From the NCBI GenBank assembly GCA_016930155.1, contig JAFGHL010000050.1:1-51324 (forward strand): a stretch of 51,324 nt of DNA, in the 5' to 3' direction. The DNA is from Dehalococcoidia bacterium (GTDB lineage: Bacteria > Chloroflexota > Dehalococcoidia > GIF9 > UBA5629). The position numbers and the translations under genes are program-made. Every line of letters begins with the position of its first letter. Position 1 is the first letter of the stretch. Positions 1 to 8,609 of this stretch are shown here, piece after piece. The notes under the pieces are model-generated. The model saw nothing but the letters and a program-made list of their open reading frames with translations. It did no database searches and was not told the DNA's origin.

Positions 1-77
1 AGCGTCTTCTGGGGATAGGGTTCCAGCGAGGCCGGGACCCCTTTGTCATAGTTTTTTAACCATCTTTTGTCGAACAA
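1..77 (-). CDS. AMP-forming acyl-CoA synthetase, N-terminal fragment (cut by window edge)
   Basis: The minus strand from 77 reads a TTG start followed by FDKRWLKNYDKGVPASLEPY, open to the window edge. This matches the N-termini of the two downstream synthetases, which have WFKNYDEGVPRTLEPYP and WFKSYDAGVPHSLEPYP. A GGAGG at 86-90 lies eight bases before the TTG, and the only nearby ATG is out of frame, so TTG is the probable start. It is the third synthetase in a tandem same-strand array. Only about 25 residues are visible, so the family assignment rests on similarity to its neighbours. Confidence 0.72.
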   Translation of the reverse strand, partial: MFDKRWLKNYDKGVPASLEPYPQKT

Positions 78-143
78 GTTCAGAACCTCCTTAGATTTGT
101 TATTATGATTAAGCGCCAAACGCCTAATTACCCCTCAATGAAA

Positions 144-1844
144 TTACTTTGCTGCTTTTTGCTTGGCTATCTCCTCCTCAACCAGTATGCGTTTCAGTAT
201 CTTGCCCACCAGTGTTTTGGGCAATTCGGTCCTGAATTCTACATGCTTGGGCACTTTATAGGCGGTCAATTTCTCACGGCAATGAGCCTGGATCTCCTCC
301 GCTGTCGCGGTCTCCCCCTGACGCAGCACCACCCAGGCCTTGACCGCCTCAACCTGATAAGCGTCGGGTATCCCTGCCACTCCTACCTCCGCCACCTTGG
401 GATAGGTGCTGATAACCTCCTCGACCTCCCGCGGCCAGACCTGGAAGCCGCCGGGTTTGATCAGCTCCTTCTTGCGTGATGTGATAAAGAGACAACCTTC
501 TTCGTTGAGATAGCCGATATCGCCGGTATACAGCCAGCCATTTCGTATCATCTCATCCGTAGCCTCCGGCCTGTTCCAATAACCCACCATTATCTGCGGG
601 CATCTGGCAACGATCTCGCCCTCCGTCCCCAGAGGCATGTCTTTCTCACCTGTCTCAACATCCACAATCCGCAAAATAACATCCGGCAAGGGAATGCCGG
701 CCGATCCCGGCGTCCACTTGCCTTCAACCGGACCCAGGGTAATGGCCGCGGTCACCTCTGTCATGCCGTAGCCCTCGATCAACTTGCCGCCCGTCAAATC
801 CTCAAAACGCCTCTTGGTCTCAGGCAGCAGGGGCGCCGCCGAAGCCACACAGAGCTTCATTGATTTGAAATCAACCTTGCCCGCCTTTACAAGCTTATGT
901 TCCAGCAGCGCAATGAACATCGTGGGAACGGCAGGGAAGTATGCTGGCCTCACCTTATTTATGGTTTTCACCACGTCATCGCGGTCGCGTGGGTTGGGGA
1001 CGACGGCGAGAGGATTATGGCCCATGATGGAAGTGCCCATCACTCCGGCGAAACCATAGACATGGAAGAGCGGCATGATCATCATGACCACATCATCCCA
1101 TTCCGTCAGCACACTATCGTTCCAGACCTTGAGCTGCCAGGCCTCCGCAATCAAGCATTTATGAGTTATGATAACACCCTTGGGAACACCGGTAGTGCCT
1201 CCGCTGAAAAGGAGCAGCGCAACATCGTCAGAGACAGGCTTATTATCAGGTATGGCGTCGCCGGCGTGCTTGCTCATGAGTTCGGCCATCCAGAGGTCGC
1301 CCGTCTGAATCGCTATTCTGTGCCCCTCCTTCTTCTCCTTCAGCAGTGTGAACATAGTCGCCAGGAAAGGTGGAAGGTACTCCTTAATATTAGTGGCAAT
1401 GACCAGCCTCAGGTTTGTCTGCGGCTGTATCTTCTTGACGGTGGCATAAAAGGGCGTCAATACGATGGCAATCTCAGCCCCGCATTCCTTAATTGAGTGC
1501 TGTAATTCATTCTCCGTATACATTGGGTTGAGAGGCACAGGTATGGCGCCGGCCTTCCAGGCTGCAAACGAGCTGATGAAACCCTGCGGGCAGTTGGGCA
1601 GGAGTATGGCAACACGGTCTCCCTTCTTCACGCCATTAGCCTTGAGTGCGGCTGCAAATACCGAATACAACCGGACAAGCTCTCCATAGCTGATGTTCCT
1701 GTCCTTGAAAATCATAAACCTGTGGTCGGGCCTCTTCTTGGCGGCCTCTTCGACCACGTCCAGGAAAGTCACCGTCGGGTATGGTTCCAGACTGTGCGGC
1801 ACTCCCGCGTCATAGCTTTTAAACCACGGATACGATTCTGTCAT
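144..1844 (-). CDS. Long-chain-type acyl-CoA synthetase (AMP-forming)
   Basis: ANL-superfamily enzyme of 566 aa, the usual length for fatty- or aryl-acid CoA ligases. It should activate a carboxylic acid with ATP through an acyl-adenylate and pass it to CoA in the cytoplasm. The phosphate-binding loop SGGTTGVPKG lies near residues 214-223. The adenine-site stretch EGYGMTE and the hinge/A8 region (YTGDIG...LKELI-like, GKILKRIL) follow in order. ATG at 1844 has GGGAGG eight bases upstream; a TTG one codon earlier is less likely. It is tandem with the 1881-3587 paralogue, 36 bases apart, so the two are probably cotranscribed. The acid substrate cannot be read from the sequence. Confidence 0.9.
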   Translation of the reverse strand: MTESYPWFKSYDAGVPHSLEPYPTVTFLDVVEEAAKKRPDHRFMIFKDRNISYGELVRLYSVFAAALKANGVKKGDRVAILLPNCPQGFISSFAAWKAGAIPVPLNPMYTENELQHSIKECGAEIAIVLTPFYATVKKIQPQTNLRLVIATNIKEYLPPFLATMFTLLKEKKEGHRIAIQTGDLWMAELMSKHAGDAIPDNKPVSDDVALLLFSGGTTGVPKGVIITHKCLIAEAWQLKVWNDSVLTEWDDVVMMIMPLFHVYGFAGVMGTSIMGHNPLAVVPNPRDRDDVVKTINKVRPAYFPAVPTMFIALLEHKLVKAGKVDFKSMKLCVASAAPLLPETKRRFEDLTGGKLIEGYGMTEVTAAITLGPVEGKWTPGSAGIPLPDVILRIVDVETGEKDMPLGTEGEIVARCPQIMVGYWNRPEATDEMIRNGWLYTGDIGYLNEEGCLFITSRKKELIKPGGFQVWPREVEEVISTYPKVAEVGVAGIPDAYQVEAVKAWVVLRQGETATAEEIQAHCREKLTAYKVPKHVEFRTELPKTLVGKILKRILVEEEIAKQKAAK

Positions 1845-1880
1845 CAATTCAACCTCCCTGCATAATTATTACTGCGGCAG

Positions 1881-3587
1881 TTATATATGATTGGTTCCCC
1901 CTCCCTGTTTACTTGTATCTTCCTCGATCAATACCCTCCTCAATATCTTGCCTATCTGGGTCTTAGGCAAACAGTCTTTAAACTCGATGAAACGAGGCAC
2001 CTTATAGGCCGACAGCTTGGATCTGCAATACTCCCGTAGCTCATCAGCCGTACAGGCCATTCCTGCATTCAATACCACCCATGCCTTGACTGCCTCGCCC
2101 TGGTACTGATCAGGCACACCGGCCACGCTGGCCTCCAAAACAGCCGGGTGTTCATGTAATATCTCCTCTATTTCGCGCGGCCATACCTGGAAGCCGCTGG
2201 TCTTGATGATATCTTTCTTGCGGCTGTGCAGAAATAGGTGTCCATCGCTGTCCAGATAGCCAATGTCTCCGCTGTACAGCCACCCGTCCCTGAGCATATT
2301 AGCCGTCTCCTGAGGCCTGTTCCAATAGCCCTCCATGAGGTTCGGGGCCTTAATACATATCTCGCCAAGCTCACCTTTTTTCATGCTTTGGCGGCCGGTA
2401 TCGGCATCGACGATTTTGATGGCCACATCAGGCAGCGGCATACCCACTGATCCTTCCTTATTAACACCCATAACAGGATTGAGCGTCGCGGCCTGCATGG
2501 TCTCCGTCATAGCATAGCCTTCCAGCAGACGTCCGCCTGTCATTTTCTCGAACTGCCTCTTAGTATCCGCCATAAGCGGGGCCGCGCCCACTATGCATAT
2601 CTTCATTCCAGAGAGCCTGACCTTGCCCGATCTCACCAGAGGGTGGTTCATAATCCCGATATAAAACGTGGGCACTCCGGGCATAAAGGCCGGCTTATAC
2701 TTCCTGATACTTTTAACCACATCGGTGATATCGCGCGGATTCGGTATGAGGATGCAGGACGAATGGTTTATCATTGCCGTTCCCAGCGCACCCGCACACC
2801 CAAAAACATGGAAGAGCGGCATGGTCAGAGCAACTCTGTCCTCCCATTTCTCCAGTACAGGACTGAGCCAGGCGTTGATCTGCATCGCCGTCATAATCAT
2901 GGCGCCGTGTGTGCCCACGGCGCCCTTGGGAGTGCCTGTTGTGCCGCCGCTGAAAAGTATAACCGCCGCGTCCTCAGGCTTGACTTGAATATCAGGTCTT
3001 GGGTAGTTTTTATATTGTCGCAGCAGGTCTTGAAACCATACGTCCCCCTTTTGCAGGGATATACGATAGCCTTCTTTTTTCTCCCTGGCCAGCGTGAAAA
3101 GCAGGCCCAGATGCGCCGGCAGATATTCTTTGATACTGGTGGCGATGACGGTCCTGATGGCGGTGCTTCCCTGGATATTTTTAACAGCCGCATAGAACGG
3201 ATTAAGCACGATCACAGCAGCGGCATCCACCTCGGTCAATGCGTCTTTAAGCTCGCGTTCGGTGTAAAGAGGATTAATGGGAACCGCTATCGCGCCTGCC
3301 TTCCAGATGCCCTGGAATGCCAGTACCATCTGCGGCGAATTGGGAAGAAGCAGTGCTACACGATCGCCTTTCTTTATCCCAAGTGCAATCAGGCCGGCGG
3401 CCAGTGCATCGCTCTGCCGCACAAATTCATGGTACAGAATTTTCTGTCCTTTGAAATAGAACATGGCGCGATAGGGTTTTGCATTAGCCGACTCATCAAC
3501 AACCTCGATCATGGTCGTTTTGGGATAAGGCTCGAGTGTGCGAGGCACACCTTCATCATAATTCTTAAACCAGGGATAATTATCCAT
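1881..3587 (-). CDS. Long-chain-type acyl-CoA synthetase (AMP-forming), tandem paralogue
   Basis: 568 aa ANL enzyme with FSGGTTGTPKGA, EGYAMTE, YSGDIGYLDSDG and C-terminal GKILRRVL signatures. I start it at ATG 3587, giving MDNYPWFKNYDEGV: GGAG sits five bases upstream and the N-terminus then aligns with its neighbours. The open frame extends 27 codons further upstream without homology. It is clearly paralogous to the downstream gene along its whole length, so an old tandem duplication is likely. An extended -10 promoter lies at 3659-3686. Substrate unknown; the context (GRE, enoyl-CoA hydratase, flavoproteins) suggests a CoA-ester degradation pathway. Confidence 0.9.
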   Translation of the reverse strand: MDNYPWFKNYDEGVPRTLEPYPKTTMIEVVDESANAKPYRAMFYFKGQKILYHEFVRQSDALAAGLIALGIKKGDRVALLLPNSPQMVLAFQGIWKAGAIAVPINPLYTERELKDALTEVDAAAVIVLNPFYAAVKNIQGSTAIRTVIATSIKEYLPAHLGLLFTLAREKKEGYRISLQKGDVWFQDLLRQYKNYPRPDIQVKPEDAAVILFSGGTTGTPKGAVGTHGAMIMTAMQINAWLSPVLEKWEDRVALTMPLFHVFGCAGALGTAMINHSSCILIPNPRDITDVVKSIRKYKPAFMPGVPTFYIGIMNHPLVRSGKVRLSGMKICIVGAAPLMADTKRQFEKMTGGRLLEGYAMTETMQAATLNPVMGVNKEGSVGMPLPDVAIKIVDADTGRQSMKKGELGEICIKAPNLMEGYWNRPQETANMLRDGWLYSGDIGYLDSDGHLFLHSRKKDIIKTSGFQVWPREIEEILHEHPAVLEASVAGVPDQYQGEAVKAWVVLNAGMACTADELREYCRSKLSAYKVPRFIEFKDCLPKTQIGKILRRVLIEEDTSKQGGGTNHI

Positions 3588-3658
3588 TTCGACTCCGATC
3601 CACACAATCAGCGGGTGGGCGTCATCCGTGCTGATGTCAATCGTTAATTGACTGGTCA

Positions 3659-3686
3659 ATTCTATCACAGTGACTCGTTAAGTCAA
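3659..3686 (-). promoter_or_regulatory. Predicted sigma-70 promoter for the synthetase tandem
   Basis: On the minus strand TTGACT (3681-3686) is separated by 16 bases from TAGAAT (3659-3664), and TGA directly before the -10 makes an extended -10. It predicts a leader of about 65 bases to the ATG at 3587. Prediction from consensus only. Confidence 0.5.
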
Positions 3687-3732
3687 GTTAGCCAGGAGTC
3701 CCCGCAGCGCATTTTTCAATTCGTATATCTAC

Positions 3733-4782
3733 CTATTTAGGTCCTGACTGCCGGCGCAATTGCCCGCAGGCTGCCTGTATGCCCGCGCCTTTCTGTTCCC
3801 GCTGTGTCACGGTTATGCCGGAAGTCTCCAGCACGCGGCGGAAAGCCATGATAACGGCAGGATCAGGCCGCCTGTAATCGCTTCCCTGAACCTCGTTGAA
3901 CGGAATGAGATTCACATGACAGTTCAGCCCCTTAAGCAGTGAGGCCAGGGCGGCTGCTTCAGCATGGCTATCGTTGACCCCTTTGAGCAGGCAGTACTCA
4001 AACGTTATACGCCTGCCGGTATGGTTGATGTAATGGCGGCAGGCAGCAATTATATCCTTCAACAGGTAGCGCGACATATTCGGCACCAGCTTCCTGCGCA
4101 ATCCATCGCCGGCAGCATGTAGCGAGACCGCCAGCGTAAGTTGCAGACTTGCGGAGGCCAGGCGGTATATGCCGGGAACATAACCGATCGTACTAATAGT
4201 GATATTACGCATCCCGATCTTCAATTCCTCGTTAAGCAAATGCACCGCAGCCATGGTCGCATCATAATTGAGCAGCGGCTCGCCCATTCCCATAAAGACA
4301 ACGTGACTGACCCTTCCGTCCGCAGCGAGCATCTTCTCTCGTACGGCGGCCTCTCCAACAGTCAACACCTGGTCAATCATCTCGCCGGCCGCCAGATTAC
4401 GTTTGAAACCGCCGGCGCCGGTGGCGCAAAAGGCGCAACCTACAGGGCATCCTACCTGAGTGGATACGCAGCATGAGAAGCGTCCCTCGTACGGCATGCC
4501 TACGGTCTCCACCAGCTCACCATAGTAAGGCAACAGCAGCAGCTTGAACGTGCCGTCCCTACCGGAACTAATTTTTTCAACAGAGGAGCGCCCCACCTCC
4601 CACAATTCATCCAGCTTTATTCTGAACTGAGCCGGGAGATCGGTCATATCATCGATCCGCCGGCAGCCGCGCCTGTATATCCAATCGGCCGCCTGTTTGC
4701 CGCGGAATTCCTTTTCCCCGAGATCGGCCGCCAGCCCTTTCAACTGATCGCCGGTAAGACCCAGCAACATTTTTTTCAACAT
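3733..4782 (-). CDS. rlmN: Dual-specificity 23S rRNA/tRNA adenine C2-methyltransferase RlmN
   Basis: Radical-SAM methylase that puts a C2-methyl group on A2503 of 23S rRNA and A37 of some tRNAs. The cluster motif CPVGCAFC (Cys about 112, 116 and 119 of the 349-aa protein) binds the 4Fe-4S cluster, and GMGEPLLNYD is the usual GEP motif. The conserved C-terminal QREQKGAGIQAACGQL carries the Cys used for the methyl-protein intermediate. The start is one of two adjacent ATGs (4785 or 4782); GGGAG at 4790-4794 is seven bases from the second, which I chose. TTGCAG and CATAAT 17 bases apart just upstream may be its promoter. It is a housekeeping gene inside an otherwise catabolic block. Confidence 0.93.
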   Translation of the reverse strand: MLKKMLLGLTGDQLKGLAADLGEKEFRGKQAADWIYRRGCRRIDDMTDLPAQFRIKLDELWEVGRSSVEKISSGRDGTFKLLLLPYYGELVETVGMPYEGRFSCCVSTQVGCPVGCAFCATGAGGFKRNLAAGEMIDQVLTVGEAAVREKMLAADGRVSHVVFMGMGEPLLNYDATMAAVHLLNEELKIGMRNITISTIGYVPGIYRLASASLQLTLAVSLHAAGDGLRRKLVPNMSRYLLKDIIAACRHYINHTGRRITFEYCLLKGVNDSHAEAAALASLLKGLNCHVNLIPFNEVQGSDYRRPDPAVIMAFRRVLETSGITVTQREQKGAGIQAACGQLRRQSGPK

Positions 4783-4806
4783 CATGTTTCTCCCTGACCA
4801 CAACAT

Positions 4807-5150
4807 TATGTAGCACCGTCAAGCAGGCTGCAAGCCGCTATAAATTCGGTTTGACCCCCACGGTTATTAGTAGTAGCATGAAATTGAGGGGCAGTTGGAT
4901 CGATAAGCCCCGAGGGAGGCAGTAAATGGTCAATAAGCAGGCCATGTTCGTAGAATGGTTCTTTCCTCACGAGTGCTCTCCCCTGCCGGAGGAGCAGAGA
5001 TAGACTGCGGACGTGCAAAAGGGGAGGGCGTGTAAAACTTCCGAGCTCTCCGTTGAGTAGCAGAGAGGCTACAAAAGATTAAGGATAAAGCACAGTATTG
5101 AGGCTTTCCTCTATGGGAGAGTAGGGAGGAGCACAGATCTGAAAGATCAG
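4807..5150. other. Unexplained 340-base intergenic stretch, possible structured RNA
   Basis: No convincing gene. A 70-codon minus-strand frame (4806-5018) has no recognisable family and no good ribosome site. The plus strand holds several local hairpins: GGGGC/GCCCC around 4890-4916, TGCTC/GAGCA around 4972-4996 and GTAGC/GCTAC around 5057-5072. It then runs into the very stable UUCG hairpin at 5151-5174. A weak plus-strand promoter is possible (TTGACC, 17 bases, TAGCAT around 4850-4878). I checked by eye for RNase P, tmRNA and SRP RNA hallmarks and did not find them. It could be a small RNA or a decayed mobile element. Confidence 0.3.
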
Positions 5151-5174
5151 GGGGCTTCGCTTCGGCGAAGCCCC
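5151..5174. terminator. Stable hairpin with C(UUCG)G loop, terminator-like
   Basis: Perfect 10-bp stem GGGGCTTCGC / GCGAAGCCCC with a TTCG loop, preceded by a second small palindrome (GATCT-GAA-AGATC). It lies just after the 3' end of the activase gene on the minus strand, but the UUCG tetraloop is in its stable orientation on the plus strand. There is no clear T-tract on either side, so rho-independent function is uncertain. Confidence 0.5.
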
Positions 5175-5226
5175 TATGTATATCCAGGCAATTTACCTTA
5201 TAGCGATGAGACGATTGATGACTCCA

Positions 5227-6186
5227 TCAATACCCGGCGGTCGCGTCCAGGCCGGCAGACTTGAATATCTCGACGATCTCGTTGATACGAATATTGCCCA
5301 GCGGCTTGCGGCCGCTGAGCTGGTACGCCTTCCCCAGCGACTGATATTTAGGGCGGCCAAACTCATGATAACCCAGTACGGAGACTTTCTCGGCCTTCAT
5401 ACCATTCAGCTTGCCTGCCAGCTTTTCTATATATTCGTTGGAGTCGTTGTATCCCGGTATCACAGGAATCCTGATCCATATCCTGGACTTACCGGAACTC
5501 ATGGCCTTCTCGAGATTGGACAGGATCAGCCTGTTGTCCACACCGGTTCCATCACGATGCTCGTCGGGATCAAGATGTTTTATATCGAAAAGCACGAGGT
5601 CGACGATATCGAGCGCCCTGTCCAGCACACCCCAGGGAACTTGCCCGCATGTATCCAGAGCCGTGCTATAACCCAGCGCTTTGCACCTGCTGAGCAAGGC
5701 CAGGACAAAGTCCGCCTGCAGGAGCGGTTCACCTCCTGAAACGGTCACGCCGCCGCCGGAATTCCGATAGAAAGGCTCATCCCTGCGACATTCTTCGATT
5801 AATTCGTCGAGAGACATGTACCGCCCGGCCACTTCTATGGCATCTTCCCAGCACGCATCTATACATTTGAAACAGAGGTCGCATTTCTCCCTGTCGAGCC
5901 ACAGACCTGTGGAGGCCAGTGATAAAGCTCCGGAGGAACATACCTCTATACAGCGGCGGCAGCCGTTGCACCGGGCTTCCCGCACCATTATCTCGGGCTG
6001 CGGACTGATAGACTCGGGATTGGAGCACCATTTACAGTGCAGCGGACAGCCCTTGAAAAAGACAGTCGTTCTTATGCCCGGCCCATCATGAATACTGTAG
6101 CGCTGGATATTAAATACCAGCCCTTTCAGGTCCTTTTCAGCTTTACCGCTGCCCGTTCCGCCGATCTCCTGCGAGTTTAAAAGCAC
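5227..6186 (-). CDS. Glycyl-radical enzyme activating protein (radical SAM, with 2x[4Fe-4S] insert)
   Basis: 319-aa PflA-family activase that uses SAM to put the glycyl radical on its partner enzyme, encoded directly upstream. The radical-SAM motif is C47-x3-C51-x2-C54. A ferredoxin-like insert carries eight more Cys (73, 76, 79, 83 and 102, 105, 108, 112). That insert is typical of activases for non-PFL glycyl radical enzymes, whereas the PFL activase lacks it. The SIHDGPGIRTTVF and SGGGVTVSGGEPLLQ segments are family hallmarks. The start is GTG 6186, overlapping the GRE stop by 10 bases, so translational coupling is likely. Confidence 0.93.
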   Translation of the reverse strand: MLLNSQEIGGTGSGKAEKDLKGLVFNIQRYSIHDGPGIRTTVFFKGCPLHCKWCSNPESISPQPEIMVREARCNGCRRCIEVCSSGALSLASTGLWLDREKCDLCFKCIDACWEDAIEVAGRYMSLDELIEECRRDEPFYRNSGGGVTVSGGEPLLQADFVLALLSRCKALGYSTALDTCGQVPWGVLDRALDIVDLVLFDIKHLDPDEHRDGTGVDNRLILSNLEKAMSSGKSRIWIRIPVIPGYNDSNEYIEKLAGKLNGMKAEKVSVLGYHEFGRPKYQSLGKAYQLSGRKPLGNIRINEIVEIFKSAGLDATAGY

Positions 6187-8573
6187 TGCGGAGTCCTGGC
6201 TATGATGGAATCCTGGATGCTGCGGTCGAGGTCGATGAAGTACGCAGCGAAGCCCGCAACCCTGACCATCAGTGTAAGATACTTCTCGGGGTGTTCCTGG
6301 GCGTCCTCCAGCGTCTCCCTGTTGACGGTAGAGAACTGGACGTGATGTATGCCCAGGTCAGCAAAGGTCTTCAAATATTGAGCGAAGATCTCCGCGTTGT
6401 GTCCCACCAGGAACTGCGGCATGAAGCTCTGATTGAAGAGATGGTTCCAGCTTTCGAGAGGATCCACCTTTGCTACGGACTTGAGGACCGCAGTAGGACC
6501 TTTCTTATCGCGTCCGGCCATGGGAGAGATGGTCCCATCGTTGAAGGGCTCCCCGCTCATCCTTCCGTCCGGGGTCGGACCGCAGACACGGCCGAAGCTC
6601 CACCAGGCAGTGGCTGCAGTACCATCCACATGTACCGATGTTCCCCAGTTGGTCTTGCATTTGCTGGTCTCCTCCTCGATCCTGCGGGCAACCTCACTAG
6701 AGATCAGGTCGGCGTAATCGTCATCGTTGCCGAACTTGGGCGCACGCAGACACAACTGGCGGATCTCTTCGTAGCCCTTCCAGTTATTCTTGAGAGCTTC
6801 AACGAGCTGCTTCATGGTGATCTTCTTATCTTCGAAAACCACTTTTTTCACGGCAGTCAGGGAATCTGCCACGGTATTTAGGCCGAAAAGGGTGACATCG
6901 CGATAATCTGGCATATAGTTCCAATCGCGCACATCCTGCGCCCTCTCAATACAATCATCGATGACCGATGACAGGAAGGGGCGGGGTACCCACTCTTTAT
7001 AAAGGGCATCAGCGATATTGGCTATGCGAACCAGGCGATGTATAACCAGCCGGTAATTCTCCACAAATGCATCGAAAAGGTCTTGCATGGAGCTGATTCT
7101 CTCAGGCTCGAGCACTTTATTGCCGGCTTTTTTGTAGATGGCAAGCGGATCGATGCCCAGCGCCTGGTTCAGACAGAGTGGCGCAGGCACGCCACTGGCC
7201 CAGGCCGAGATGTGGCTGAAATTCTTGCCCGGTATGGTGGGCACCATGCAGTTATTGATGGAGTAGTTGCGCGCATCCTCAAGAGGCGTGCCCATCTTTA
7301 CCAGTCTCAGCACACACACCTTGTCATTGAAAATGGCAGGCTGCGGCATACCCGAGGCCAGACACTCGATAGCCTTATCCACCAGTTTGCGGGGTATCCC
7401 GTCATGCCAGCGCAGGGCCAGCGGCGGCACGATGGCGCGAACCGATATGGTAGCATCGAGAATGATAAGGCTCATCTCATTCGTGACGTCCCTGCCCTTG
7501 GAGTCCACGCCGCCTATGGTGACGGTCTGGAATCCCAGCGCTCCACCGCCAAATCCCGACCAGATGGGCGCATGTAAAAAGCCGGTCTCCTGGAATTTTA
7601 CAAAGAGAAACTCCACCAGTTCCTGAGCCGATTCACGGGTTATCTTACCCTCCGCCAGGTCTTTTTCATAAAACGGGTTGAATACCACGTCGAACCGTAC
7701 CCCTGAACCAACTTGCGGCATCTCCAGGAAGTTGACCACCAGGTGTATGAACCAATAGGACTGGATGGCCTCATGCAGCGTGCGGGCCGGATTCTCTGGC
7801 ACATGATCGCAGACCGCGGCGATATTCTCGAGTTCTACCTTCCTGAGGACTTCCTTTTCGGATTTTACCAGACTGCGGGCCAGCTCGGCATATCTTTTAG
7901 ACCACCGGCAAACTGCCTCGAGTGTTATGATAGTGCTTTCCAGGAAATCCTTTTCCCTGACGAAATCGATGCCGTTTATCGTCTCTTCCATATATTCCCT
8001 GTCGAGCTTGGTCAACCTCTCTCTGGCTTCCTCCAGGATACCCTTCAAACCCATCGATAGTATCTTGTCGTAGTTGGGCGTGGCCGATTCCCAGTTGAAT
8101 ATCCAAAAGGCCTCCTTAAGCTCCGGAGTAAGGTATTTCTTGCTCATGTGGTGGATGGAGCGGTTGCCCCAGTACTCGCCTATCTCCTTGAGCTCTTTCC
8201 TGCCCTCATCGCTGAGCATGCTCTCATAGACCTGTCCCGGCGCCGTTTCCCTGGCTATCCACTTCCAGGCCAACTCCGGGTAAAAAGGCACGGAGTCGCT
8301 GTTGGAGGCATAGTTGCCCACGATCATTTCGTCAGGCCGGATGTAGACCGTCATATTGTCCAGTATGTGCGCCAGAGCCCTGGCGCGGCGCAGGGCAATG
8401 GGTTGACCCTCCGTCATTTTATATGATTGCGTTACCAGCCTGGCCCTTTCAAGGTCGAGGGACCAGATAAAGCCGGGCCTGGTCGCCCTGGCATCGGCGC
8501 TCAGGTATTCCAGCGCCACCTGCTGTGCCTTGATAGGTGTTTTCACCATTAAATTCACTGTTCTTGTAGTCAT
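6177..8573 (-). CDS. Glycyl radical enzyme (PFL/benzylsuccinate synthase superfamily), substrate unknown
   Basis: 798-aa glycyl radical enzyme. The C-terminal radical loop RVAGFAAYF places the radical on Gly774, and the thiyl Cys is most likely Cys442 in YSINNCMVPT. PFL has two adjacent Cys, and dehydratase/decarboxylase members usually have GCVE with Glu at Cys+2. Here there is one Cys followed by M-V-P and no Glu. The loss of Glu and the tail QDSIIART recall fumarate-adding (alkyl-/benzylsuccinate synthase) enzymes, but the protein is shorter than those (about 860) and no BssB/BssC-like small subunits are present. Start ATG 8573 has AAGGAGG upstream. It is cotranscribed with its activase. 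I would not name the reaction. Confidence 0.92.
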   Translation of the reverse strand: MTTRTVNLMVKTPIKAQQVALEYLSADARATRPGFIWSLDLERARLVTQSYKMTEGQPIALRRARALAHILDNMTVYIRPDEMIVGNYASNSDSVPFYPELAWKWIARETAPGQVYESMLSDEGRKELKEIGEYWGNRSIHHMSKKYLTPELKEAFWIFNWESATPNYDKILSMGLKGILEEARERLTKLDREYMEETINGIDFVREKDFLESTIITLEAVCRWSKRYAELARSLVKSEKEVLRKVELENIAAVCDHVPENPARTLHEAIQSYWFIHLVVNFLEMPQVGSGVRFDVVFNPFYEKDLAEGKITRESAQELVEFLFVKFQETGFLHAPIWSGFGGGALGFQTVTIGGVDSKGRDVTNEMSLIILDATISVRAIVPPLALRWHDGIPRKLVDKAIECLASGMPQPAIFNDKVCVLRLVKMGTPLEDARNYSINNCMVPTIPGKNFSHISAWASGVPAPLCLNQALGIDPLAIYKKAGNKVLEPERISSMQDLFDAFVENYRLVIHRLVRIANIADALYKEWVPRPFLSSVIDDCIERAQDVRDWNYMPDYRDVTLFGLNTVADSLTAVKKVVFEDKKITMKQLVEALKNNWKGYEEIRQLCLRAPKFGNDDDYADLISSEVARRIEEETSKCKTNWGTSVHVDGTAATAWWSFGRVCGPTPDGRMSGEPFNDGTISPMAGRDKKGPTAVLKSVAKVDPLESWNHLFNQSFMPQFLVGHNAEIFAQYLKTFADLGIHHVQFSTVNRETLEDAQEHPEKYLTLMVRVAGFAAYFIDLDRSIQDSIIARTPQCF

Positions 8574-8609
8574 TGTCAGCCTCCTTAGCTATATAATCAT
8601 AATTTACTT

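Noticed and set aside
2643-3647. 334-codon plus-strand frame opposite an acyl-CoA synthetase
   Set aside because: No ribosome site or family; the minus-strand synthetase has clear motifs throughout.
4806-5018. 70-codon minus-strand frame near rlmN
   Set aside because: No family, no ribosome site, and it overlaps the candidate RNA region; kept only as unexplained DNA.
4807-5174. RNase P RNA, tmRNA or SRP RNA
   Set aside because: None of the universal core motifs could be found by eye on either strand.
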